Source of the DNA: Anaerolineae bacterium
GTDB taxonomy: Bacteria > Chloroflexota > Anaerolineae > JAADDB01
Assembly: GCA_015486895.1 (NCBI GenBank)
Contig: WFQT01000299.1
Span: forward strand, 1-5,513
Reading direction: 5' to 3'
DNA length: 5,513 nucleotides
Under the pieces are notes generated by a model, which made no database searches, had not been told where the DNA came from, and was given only the letters and a program-made list of their open reading frames with translations. This document shows, piece by piece, positions 1 to 5,513 of this stretch. How positions within the stretch are numbered: position 1 is the first letter of the stretch; each line of letters starts with the position of its first letter. The position numbers were made by a program, and so were the translations under genes.

Positions 1-1
1 G

Positions 2-205
2 AAAGAAACTCAGTGGCACCCATCGGAGACGTTGGAGGATCAGCCTGATGGCTCCGTGATCTGGCGGGCGCAAGTTGCCGAGCCGCAGGAAATGCTGCCC
101 TGGATCCGCGGCTGGGGTGCTGACGTGGAAGTGCTGGCGCCGGAAACAGTGCGGAAACAACTGGAGCAGGAAGCGCGGCGGTTGGCGCGAGTGTATGGGG
201 TTGAA
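2..205 (+). other. C-terminal (WCX-like) part of a WYL-family transcriptional regulator, 5' truncated by the window
   Basis: The first codons read KETQWHPSE, then a strand containing DGSVIWRAQVAEPQE, a helix with MLPWIRGWGADVEVLAPE, and a final charged helix ending near ARVYG. WYL-domain regulators typically end this way: a WHPSQ-like motif, a dGs strand, an E(L/M)..WI..WG helix, a VEVL.P strand, a helix beginning near LR, then a Tyr/Gly end. WYL proteins bind ligands or nucleic acid ends and often sit beside defence loci; one (sll7009) represses a CRISPR locus in Synechocystis. The DNA-binding N-terminus and the core WYL fold would lie left of the window and cannot be seen. No stop separates this segment from Cas3. 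The assignment rests on motif recall without an alignment. Confidence 0.72.
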
Positions 206-2710
206 ACTGCTAATACAGGAGATGAGTTGATTGCCCATTGGCGTAAGAATGATCAACAGGCTCAATTGCTCACTACGCATCTCACTGAAACTGCCAATTT
301 AGCGGAACAATTCGCAGCAAAGATAGGTTTGCCGGAGATCGGTAAAATTATGGGACTGTTGCATGATCTGGGTAAAGCCAACCAGGAATACCAAAATTAT
401 TTACGCACGAATGAAGGATTAATAGCCCCTGATGAAGATGGTTATTCAGAGGCCAGACGCGGCGAGATTGACCACTCCACCGCCGGGGCGCAACTCGTTT
501 GGCACAAACTCGCTGATCGGGGACCGGCGGGAAAACTTTTAGGTCAGTTCCTGGCGCTAGCGTTGGCCTCTCATCATTCCGGATTGATTGACTGCCTGAA
601 ACCCGATGGTAAAAATGAATTCTTACGCCGCGTTGAGAAGCCTGATGACAAGACACATCTCAGCGAAGCACGCCAGAAGTTGCCAATGATTGAACGGCAA
701 TTAGATGACTTTTTGACCCAACCGGTTGAGCAGCGCTTTTTCAGTAAACTCAAAGAAGAGGTGAGGGAAAGCAGCGATTCAGTGGAGACCTTATGGTTCA
801 AGCGTGGCTTACTGGCTCGATTTCTGCTCAGTTGTCTGCTGGACGCTGATCGCCTGAACACCGCAGACTTTGAGAACCCCGGCAATGAGATGGTTCGCAA
901 TTATGGCAAATATGTTTCTTGGGATACTCTCATCGAACGTCTGGAAAGAAAATTCGATGAATTTGCACAGAAAACCGCGCAGATGGAAGCGGGGAGCCGC
1001 CCCTGGGAGGTCAACCAACTTCGGGCGCAAGTAGGCCAGGCCTGCCTGGATGCGGCCATACATCCCAAAGGAATATATCAACTGACCGTTCCAACAGGCG
1101 GCGGCAAGACCCTGGCAAGTTTACGTTTTGCACTGCACCATGCCCGTGAATATGGCATGGATAGAATTTTTTATGTTGTCCCTTACATCACCATTATCGA
1201 CCAGAATGCCAAAGACGTGCGCACGGTGCTGGAAGATAGGGATGAAAGCGGTAACCCGCTAGAAGAAGTCGTATTGGAACATCATTCCAACTTTGTGCCA
1301 AAGGAAGACACTCGCCGCCGTCACAACCTTCTGGCGGAAAACTGGGACGCGCCGATTGTGTTCACTACCCAGGTTCAATTTCTGGAAACTCTGTTTGGTT
1401 CAGGCACGCGCGACGCTCGTCGGATGCACCAACTGGCGAACTCAATCATTATCTTTGATGAGGTGCAAACCATTCCCATCAAAATAACGCACATGTTTAC
1501 CACTGCTTTGCGTTTTCTGGTGCACGACTGCGGTACGACCGCCGTGCTCTGCACGGCCACCCAGCCGCCACTTGATAAATTGCCAAACGAGTTTCGCAAA
1601 TTGGCTGTTGAACCAGAATACAGGATCATTCAGAATGAAACTGGATTGTTCGAAAAGCTGAAACGCGTCGAGGTACATGACGAGCGCAAGCCAGGCGGGA
1701 TGACCAATGCAGAAATTGCTGATTTGGCCGAGAGTGCTTTGCAAGAAAAAGGCAGCGTCTTGGTTGTAGTCAACACGCGTGCGATGGCGCAAGCGCTATA
1801 TCAGGAAATCAAGGGACGTCAATTGGGCGCCTCGATCTATCATTTGAGCACTAACATGTGTCCAGCGCATCGCTTGGACGTGCTGGAGAATGAAATCAAG
1901 CCTAAACTCGAAGCCAACCAGCCCATGATTTGCGTCAGTACGCAACTCATCGAAGCCGGCGTGGATATTGACTTTGGCGCTGTCATTCGCTCACTGGCTG
2001 GACTGGATTCGATTGCCCAAGCCGCAGGACGTTGCAATCGGCACGGGGAGCGGGAAGGATTGGGAGAGGTTTGGGTGATCAACCCGCAGGATGAAAACCT
2101 CAGCCGGCTGTCCGATATCAAAGCTGGTGGTGAAAAAGCCCAAACTGTTCTCGATAATTTTAGGAATAGCCCCGACGCATACGGCAATGACCGGATTGGG
2201 TTGAGTGCAATTGAAGAATACTACAGGCTCTACTATCGAGTTCGCGAAGACCAAATGGATTATCCGATTGGCCAGACATCTTCGGTGGGCAGGGATGATG
2301 ATTTATATAATGTGCTTTCCCGCAACAAACAATCCGTAGCTGCTTACCGACGAATTCATCAATCCGCACCGGATATCTTTTTGCGTCAGTCTTTTCAATC
2401 AGCAGGCAGGGCTTTCCATGTCATCGATTCGGCAACACGCGGTGTAGTTGTTCCTTATGAAGAAGGCAAGTCTCTAATTGTCGATCTTTGCAGTGCGATG
2501 GAGTTGGACAAGCAATATGAACTTCTCAAAGCGGCACAGCGCTACTCTGTGAATTTGTATGAGTATCAATTTAGAAAATTGGCAGAAATTGGTGCTATAC
2601 AGGAGGTGCAGTCTGGAGCAGAAATTTACTATCTCAATGAACAGTATTATAGTCTAGAATTTGGCTGGAGTGGCGAGCCAGTCAGTAACATGACCACTCA
2701 AATTGTGTAA
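2..2710 (+). CDS. cas3: Cas3 HD nuclease-helicase (type I-C), fused in frame to a WYL regulator tail; 5' end outside window
   Basis: Cas3 is recruited by Cascade to the R-loop, where it nicks and unwinds target DNA and degrades it. Numbering residue 1 as the TTG codon at 32, the HD nuclease domain spans about 69-290: H83, HDLGK at 111-115, H148, HH at 181-182 and DADR at 271-274. The SF2 helicase follows: Walker A PTGGGKT 354-360, DEVQ box 476-479 (the usual I-C variant of DExH), motif III TAT 508-510, motif V around STQLIEAGVDID 636-647, and motif VI QAAGRCNRHG 663-672. A Cas3 C-terminal region runs to 892. All catalytic motifs are intact. The frame is open from base 2, and residues before about 60 resemble a WYL-protein C-terminus rather than Cas3. 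Cas3 proper therefore begins near residue 66 (base 227), giving about 827 aa, a normal I-C length. The stop is 11 bases before cas5c. What is uncertain is whether the protein is made fused, separately, or both. Confidence 0.95.
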   Translation, partial: KETQWHPSETLEDQPDGSVIWRAQVAEPQEMLPWIRGWGADVEVLAPETVRKQLEQEARRLARVYGVETANTGDELIAHWRKNDQQAQLLTTHLTETANLAEQFAAKIGLPEIGKIMGLLHDLGKANQEYQNYLRTNEGLIAPDEDGYSEARRGEIDHSTAGAQLVWHKLADRGPAGKLLGQFLALALASHHSGLIDCLKPDGKNEFLRRVEKPDDKTHLSEARQKLPMIERQLDDFLTQPVEQRFFSKLKEEVRESSDSVETLWFKRGLLARFLLSCLLDADRLNTADFENPGNEMVRNYGKYVSWDTLIERLERKFDEFAQKTAQMEAGSRPWEVNQLRAQVGQACLDAAIHPKGIYQLTVPTGGGKTLASLRFALHHAREYGMDRIFYVVPYITIIDQNAKDVRTVLEDRDESGNPLEEVVLEHHSNFVPKEDTRRRHNLLAENWDAPIVFTTQVQFLETLFGSGTRDARRMHQLANSIIIFDEVQTIPIKITHMFTTALRFLVHDCGTTAVLCTATQPPLDKLPNEFRKLAVEPEYRIIQNETGLFEKLKRVEVHDERKPGGMTNAEIADLAESALQEKGSVLVVVNTRAMAQALYQEIKGRQLGASIYHLSTNMCPAHRLDVLENEIKPKLEANQPMICVSTQLIEAGVDIDFGAVIRSLAGLDSIAQAAGRCNRHGEREGLGEVWVINPQDENLSRLSDIKAGGEKAQTVLDNFRNSPDAYGNDRIGLSAIEEYYRLYYRVREDQMDYPIGQTSSVGRDDDLYNVLSRNKQSVAAYRRIHQSAPDIFLRQSFQSAGRAFHVIDSATRGVVVPYEEGKSLIVDLCSAMELDKQYELLKAAQRYSVNLYEYQFRKLAEIGAIQEVQSGAEIYYLNEQYYSLEFGWSGEPVSNMTTQIV
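217..229 (+). promoter_or_regulatory. Internal ribosome site (AGGAG) and TTG start candidate for stand-alone Cas3
   Basis: AGGAG at 217-221 lies five bases before an in-frame TTG at 227-229. Starting here gives M-I-A-H-W-R, very like a normal Cas3 N-terminus, just before the first HD histidine. No in-frame ATG occurs between residue 21 (in the WYL part) and residue 107 (inside the HDLGK region), so TTG 227 is the best start for an unfused Cas3. A TGA in another frame (228-230) overlaps this TTG as TTGA, the usual shape of a translationally coupled gene junction. Confidence 0.55.
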
Positions 2711-2721
2711 GGGAGACCTGT

Positions 2722-3480
2722 ATGAAATACACGAACATCGTGGAATTCAAAGTCTGGGGCCGGTATGCGCTTTTCACGGATCCGTTGACCAAAATCGGCG
2801 GTGAAAAGTTTTCGTACCAGATTCCCACCTGCGAAGCACTCAAAGGAGTTTTGAGTTCGGTCTATTGGAAACCAACCTTCGTTTGGGTAATAGACAGGCT
2901 GCGAGTGATGAAGCCTATTCGTACGCAAACCCGCAGCGCCAAGCCGGTCAAATACGGCGGCAGCGGGCATGACTTGGCAATCTACACTTACCTGGCCGAC
3001 GTGGAATATCAGGTGCAGGCGCATTTCGAATGGAATGAAAACCGGCCTGACCTGGAACACGACCGCAATGAACACAAACACTATTGGGTTGCCAGACGGA
3101 TGATCGAGCGCGGAGGACGACGGGACGTCTTCCTGGGAACGCGGGAATGCCAAGGGTATGTCGAACCATGCAAGTTCGGCGAAGGCGAGGGCTACTATGA
3201 TAACTACCCTGGCGAAATGGCCTTCGGCCTAATGTTCCACGGCTTCGATTATCCTGACGAAGCCAAAGGCGGCGAACTTTGGGCGCGCTTTTGGCGTCCG
3301 GTAATGAGAAAAGGCTATATAGTACCGTCCCAAAAGGACGAACATGCCGCCATCCCGCATCCGAAGGACGAAAATGCCTTCGTTCGCAAGTTCGTTCGGG
3401 AAATGGAAGCCGCCCCCCCGACTACAATCGGCCTGCAAGAAGAAGGGCTGCTCGAAGGCTACGAAAAGGAGAGGCTGTAA
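2722..3480 (+). CDS. cas5c: Cas5c (Cas5d), type I-C pre-crRNA endoribonuclease and Cascade subunit
   Basis: In type I-C, which lacks Cas6, this RAMP protein cuts pre-crRNA at the repeat hairpin and then holds the crRNA 5' handle in Cascade. The 252-aa product has the family's N-terminal ferredoxin-like strand (VEFKVWGRYALFTDP, 7-21), the PTCEALKG helix start (35-42) and the G-rich stretch with GYYDNYPGEMAFGLM (157-171). Y48 (in SVYWKP) and K119-H120 (in NEHKHYW) match by context the Tyr-Lys-His catalytic residues reported for Bacillus halodurans Cas5d (Y46, K116, H117), so it is predicted active. ATG 2722 follows GGGAG at 2711-2715 by six bases, 11 bases after the cas3 stop, consistent with one operon. 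The tail after about residue 200 contains a tandem 10-residue duplication and a C7 run. It ends one base before cas8c. Confidence 0.96.
   Translation: MKYTNIVEFKVWGRYALFTDPLTKIGGEKFSYQIPTCEALKGVLSSVYWKPTFVWVIDRLRVMKPIRTQTRSAKPVKYGGSGHDLAIYTYLADVEYQVQAHFEWNENRPDLEHDRNEHKHYWVARRMIERGGRRDVFLGTRECQGYVEPCKFGEGEGYYDNYPGEMAFGLMFHGFDYPDEAKGGELWARFWRPVMRKGYIVPSQKDEHAAIPHPKDENAFVRKFVREMEAAPPTTIGLQEEGLLEGYEKERL
3322..3381 (+). repeat. Imperfect tandem duplication of 30 bp (two units) in the cas5c 3' end
   Basis: Units 3322-3351 and 3352-3381 match at 20 of 30 positions by hand count, including an unbroken AAGGACGAA core. They encode VPSQKDEHAA followed by IPHPKDENAF. The period is exactly ten codons, so the frame is kept. 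It probably arose by an in-frame duplication in the C-terminal extension, beyond the catalytic core. Chance similarity in a charged segment is possible but less likely given the exact adjacency. Confidence 0.6.
3466..3471 (+). promoter_or_regulatory. Ribosome binding site that fixes the cas8c start at 3482
   Basis: AAGGAG lies inside the last codons of cas5c, ten bases before ATG 3482. It decides the start: the same frame is open upstream to an ATG at 3344, but that extension would be an arginine/lysine-rich shadow of cas5c, whereas MNWIQSLYETYE from 3482 is a typical Cas8c N-terminus. Its position inside cas5c suggests that translation of the two genes is coupled. Confidence 0.85.
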
Positions 3481-3481
3481 A

Positions 3482-5443
3482 ATGAACTGGATCCAAAGCC
3501 TTTACGAAACCTACGAGAATTGCCAGGCGAGTATTGGTAAAAGCGCTGCTGCACAAGTGCCGCTTTTACCAATCTGCCACACAACGCAAAAAGCACAACT
3601 AGAGATCACGCTGGATGGGCAAGGAAATTTCAGGCGCGCCCGCGTGTTGAGCAAAGACGAATCCCGAACAATTATCCCTTGCACAGAAAAATCAGCGGGG
3701 CGTACAAGTGGAGAAGCCCCGCACCCCCTCTGTGACAAGCTTCAGTACATCGCGGCAGATTACAAACTATTTGGCGGGGAGAAAAAACATTACCATGCTT
3801 CCTATCTTAATTTGTTGGCAAATTGGGTTGGCAGCGGAGCGCCCCGTAAAGTTCAATCAATTTACAAATATGTACAAAAGGGTAATATAATCTCAGATTT
3901 GGTATCCTACAAAATACTGTTTGTAGATGAGAACAACAAACTCTTCATTGAACGGCCGTGGGAAAAAGACAAAAATGCGCCATTGGACATTTTTGACCTG
4001 TTGCCTGGAGGCATTGACCTAAGAACAAACAAAATAAAGCCATGGCAGGCTGATGCTTTTGTTCGCTGGACGGTTGAAATACAAGATGATATCGAGGACG
4101 CGGCAGTTTGGAATAACCAGGCAGTTATTCAAAGCTGGATTGAATATTACTCGTCAACCAAAGAGACAATGGGCCTTTGCTTGGTTACGGGCGAGAAAAC
4201 TTTCTCTGCTGACCAGCATCCGGCAAAAATACGGAACGATGGCGATAAAGCAAAGTTAATTGCATCTGGAAAATCCAGAAGCAAAACAGGAAAAATTACG
4301 ATTGATGATGGTTGCGGCTTTACTTTTTTGGGCCGTTTTACGTATCCAGACCAAGCTGCAGCCGTTGGCTTTAAAGCATCGCAAAAGGCTCATTCTGCCT
4401 TGCGCTGGCTAATCGCCAAGCAAGGATACAGAAGCGGTGATTTGGCTATCGTTGCCTGGGCAACATCTGGCGATTCAGTTATTCAACCTACTGATGACCC
4501 CGCTGATGCTTTAGACAACGATGTCCCTGTTGAATCTTCCTCAGATGTCTACACCGCTCAGGAAGTTGCTCTCCGGCTGAAAAAGAAAATTGCGGGGTAC
4601 CGCCAAGAGATTGGAGCAATCGACCAAATAGTCGTCATGGCTGTGGATTCAGCATCGAAGGGTCGCCTTGCGATCGTTTATTACCGTAGTTTGAGCGGCT
4701 CAGATTTTCTGGACCGCATCGAGCACTGGCATGAATCCGCGGCCTGGTATCACACCTATCACTACAGTAAAGCGCAGAAACGCTACATTCATTTCATTGG
4801 AGCGCCCGCTCCTGCGGCCATTGCGGAAGCCGCTTACGGCAGCCGTCTGGACGACAAACTAAAGAAGACCACCATCAAACGCCTGCTTCCCTGCATTGTG
4901 GACGGCCAGCCCATCCCATTTGATCTGGTTGAGTCAACGGTCAGGCGGGCATCCAACCGGGCAGGTCTTGCAGATTGGGAATGGAAGAAAGCCCTGAGCA
5001 TTGCCTGCTCATTATATCGGAAATTCCAAGAAGGAAAGGAGAAATACGATATGTCACTCGATGAAACCCGAACCACACGAGATTATCTCTATGGCAGGTT
5101 GCTTGCCATCGCCGATGTGCTCGAGGAGCGGGCACTTTCAGAGGCGGAGAAAAACAGGCCGACAAATGCCACCCGCTACATGCAGCAATTCTCACAGCAC
5201 CCATTTCAGACGTGGAAGCAAATCCATGATGCGCTGACCCCATATCTGGTGCGCCTGGGAGGTAAAGCTTACTACTACAAGAACCTGATCGCGGATGTCA
5301 AAGGGTTGTTCGATCCGGAAGACTACGTTGACAACAAACCCCTCACGGGTGAATACCTGCTGGCCTACTATTGCCAGCGGCAAAAGATGTGGGAAAAGAA
5401 AAGCGAACCCACTGATGATAAAGAAACGTCCGAAGAAAACTAA
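3482..5443 (+). CDS. cas8c: Cas8c (Csd1), large subunit of type I-C Cascade
   Basis: Cas8c recognises the PAM and helps open target DNA within Cascade. The 653-aa product has the Csd1 pattern: start M-N-W-I-Q-S-L-Y-E-T-Y, a dG.f strand near 43-52, HPLCDKLQYIAADY (81-94), GLCLVTGE (231-238), AHSALRWLIAKQGY (303-316), W-A-T-S-G (326-330), a beta-rich region around DFLDRIEHWHESAAWYH (408-424), and a C-terminal helical part beginning near 524 that is also the small subunit. Known Csd1 proteins are around 570-650 aa, so this is full length. The start is set by AAGGAG at 3466-3471 and lies one base after the cas5c stop. Two features stand out: a perfect inverted repeat across codons 18-31, and a drop in GC over roughly 3840-4140 (about 40% by hand count) compared with about 59% at 4801-4980. 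Cas7c begins 28 bases after the stop. Confidence 0.95.
   Translation: MNWIQSLYETYENCQASIGKSAAAQVPLLPICHTTQKAQLEITLDGQGNFRRARVLSKDESRTIIPCTEKSAGRTSGEAPHPLCDKLQYIAADYKLFGGEKKHYHASYLNLLANWVGSGAPRKVQSIYKYVQKGNIISDLVSYKILFVDENNKLFIERPWEKDKNAPLDIFDLLPGGIDLRTNKIKPWQADAFVRWTVEIQDDIEDAAVWNNQAVIQSWIEYYSSTKETMGLCLVTGEKTFSADQHPAKIRNDGDKAKLIASGKSRSKTGKITIDDGCGFTFLGRFTYPDQAAAVGFKASQKAHSALRWLIAKQGYRSGDLAIVAWATSGDSVIQPTDDPADALDNDVPVESSSDVYTAQEVALRLKKKIAGYRQEIGAIDQIVVMAVDSASKGRLAIVYYRSLSGSDFLDRIEHWHESAAWYHTYHYSKAQKRYIHFIGAPAPAAIAEAAYGSRLDDKLKKTTIKRLLPCIVDGQPIPFDLVESTVRRASNRAGLADWEWKKALSIACSLYRKFQEGKEKYDMSLDETRTTRDYLYGRLLAIADVLEERALSEAEKNRPTNATRYMQQFSQHPFQTWKQIHDALTPYLVRLGGKAYYYKNLIADVKGLFDPEDYVDNKPLTGEYLLAYYCQRQKMWEKKSEPTDDKETSEEN
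3533..3573 (+). repeat. Perfect 13-bp inverted repeat (hairpin) inside the 5' coding region of cas8c
   Basis: ATTGGTAAAAGCG at 3533-3545 is exactly the reverse complement of CGCTTTTACCAAT at 3561-3573, with a 15-base loop that itself holds a short GCAC-AA-GTGC palindrome (3551-3560). In RNA this would form a strong stem only about 50 bases after the cas8c start codon. It encodes IGKSAAAQVPLLPI (residues 18-31), a segment I do not recognise as conserved in Csd1. It could be an attenuator or RNA-processing site between cas5c and cas8c, a small palindromic insertion, or an accident of codon use. There is no long U-tract directly after it, which argues against a simple intrinsic terminator. Confidence 0.8.
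5035..5041 (+). promoter_or_regulatory. Internal ribosome binding site for Cas11c
   Basis: AAAGGAG, preceded by a second purine-rich AAGG, sits nine bases before an in-frame ATG at 5051 deep inside cas8c. It is at least as good as the ribosome sites in front of cas5c and cas8c. Internal translation of the small subunit from the large-subunit gene is the established arrangement in type I-C, which makes a functional role likely. Confidence 0.8.
5051..5443 (+). CDS. cas11c: Cas11c small subunit, translated from an internal start within cas8c
   Basis: The 130-aa product has the same frame and stop as cas8c and begins at Cas8c residue 524 (M-S-L-D-E-T-R). In type I-C the small subunit Cas11, which lines the Cascade belly and stabilises the R-loop, has been shown to come from independent translation inside cas8c. 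The supporting signs here are the strong AAAGGAG nine bases upstream, an ATG codon, a size typical of Cas11, and a mostly helical sequence (TRDYLYGRLLAIADVLEERA, then WKQIHDALTPYLVRL) that ends in a charged tail. The start coincides with the conserved LDENRT-like point where the Csd1 C-terminal helical domain begins. No other in-frame ATG occurs until the residue in RYMQQ (Cas8c residue 567), which would cut off the first helix. Confidence 0.8.
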   Translation: MSLDETRTTRDYLYGRLLAIADVLEERALSEAEKNRPTNATRYMQQFSQHPFQTWKQIHDALTPYLVRLGGKAYYYKNLIADVKGLFDPEDYVDNKPLTGEYLLAYYCQRQKMWEKKSEPTDDKETSEEN

Positions 5444-5455
5444 CCATTCCAATCT

Positions 5456-5464
5456 AAAAAGGAG
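5456..5464 (+). promoter_or_regulatory. Ribosome binding site of cas7c
   Basis: AAAAAGGAG ends seven bases before ATG 5472, in the 28-base gap after cas8c. It is the strongest-looking ribosome site in the window, which fits the need for many Cas7 copies per Cascade. No terminator or promoter motif is visible in the gap, so cas7c is probably on the same transcript. Confidence 0.8.
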
Positions 5465-5471
5465 AAGTAAC

Positions 5472-5513
5472 ATGACTACCCTCTCACACAAAATTGACTT
5501 CGCCGTCATCATC
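5472..5513 (+). CDS. cas7c: Cas7c (Csd2) backbone subunit, N-terminal 14 codons only
   Basis: Only MTTLSHKIDFAVII is visible before the right edge. The T-L-x-x-K-I-D-F-A-V pattern at the N-terminus is characteristic of Csd2/Cas7c, normally followed by a conserved NPNGDP segment that would lie outside the window. Cas7c polymerises along the crRNA spacer to form the Cascade backbone. Its place directly after cas8c with a strong ribosome site is the standard type I-C order. The call rests on a short sequence plus context. Confidence 0.88.
   Translation, partial: MTTLSHKIDFAVII

Noticed and set aside
1457..1468. DEVQ instead of DEAH/DECH in the Cas3 helicase
   Set aside because: A DE-V/I-Q form is usual in type I-C Cas3 proteins and is not a sign of inactivation.
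1541..1557. 7-bp inverted repeat with a 3-base loop in cas3 (GCCGTGC/GCACGGC)
   Set aside because: It falls in codons just before and within conserved helicase motif III and is short enough to arise by chance in GC-rich coding sequence.
2698..3153. Minus-strand open frame of 151 codons opposite cas5c
   Set aside because: It lies wholly antisense to a well-supported gene, shows no recognisable domain, and its length is expected in GC-rich coding DNA.
3344..3481. Upstream extension of cas8c from ATG 3344
   Set aside because: These 46 residues are an Arg/Lys/Pro-rich shadow of the cas5c frame. ATG 3482 has its own AAGGAG and gives a typical Cas8c N-terminus.
5444..5471. Terminator or promoter between cas8c and cas7c
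   Set aside because: The 28-base gap has no hairpin and no -10/-35 pair. It contains only the cas7c ribosome site.
5192..5512. Minus-strand frame with a hydrophobic stretch opposite the cas8c end and cas7c start
   Set aside because: The membrane-like segment is the complement of lysine/glutamate-rich cas8c codons (AAA/GAA become Phe/Leu). It is antisense to two real genes.
1..5513. CRISPR array inside the window
   Set aside because: No regularly spaced direct repeats of 25-40 bases were seen. The only repeats are the cas5c tandem duplication and the cas8c hairpin.

Overview
The window is the 5' two-thirds of a type I-C CRISPR-Cas effector operon, all on the + strand and almost gap-free. In order it holds: the C-terminal end of a WYL-family regulator that continues in frame, with no stop codon, into the HD nuclease-helicase Cas3 (through 2710); cas5c/cas5d, the crRNA-processing nuclease (2722-3480); cas8c/csd1, the large Cascade subunit (3482-5443); a nested cas11c small subunit translated from inside the 3' end of cas8c (5051-5443); and the first 14 codons of cas7c/csd2 (5472 to the right edge). 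This is the standard I-C order cas3-cas5-cas8c-cas7. The adaptation genes (cas4, cas1, cas2) and the CRISPR array, if present, lie to the right of the window. No promoter, terminator, RNA gene or mobile element was found. There is no gene-free stretch longer than 28 bases after the left edge.

How the genes work together: Cas5c cuts pre-crRNA and caps the crRNA 5' handle. Cas7c subunits (start only visible) form the backbone. Cas8c recognises the PAM, and Cas11c forms the belly of Cascade. Cas3 is recruited to the R-loop and degrades the target DNA. Every Cas3 HD and helicase motif and the Cas5d catalytic residues are present, so the system looks functional.

The main oddities are: (i) the open frame joining a WYL regulator tail to Cas3, with a plausible internal TTG start for free Cas3 and an alternative one-base frameshift explanation at a GGGG run; (ii) a perfect 13-bp inverted repeat inside the first codons of cas8c; (iii) a strong internal ribosome site for Cas11c; (iv) a tandem 30-bp duplication and a C7 tract near the 3' end of cas5c, where a +1 slip would fuse Cas5c to Cas8c.

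Organism: a bacterium of roughly 50% GC using good AGGAG-type ribosome sites. The WYL tail (WHPSE, then WI..WG..VEVLAP) reminds me of Chloroflexota/Anaerolineae regulators, but that placement is a low-confidence guess.
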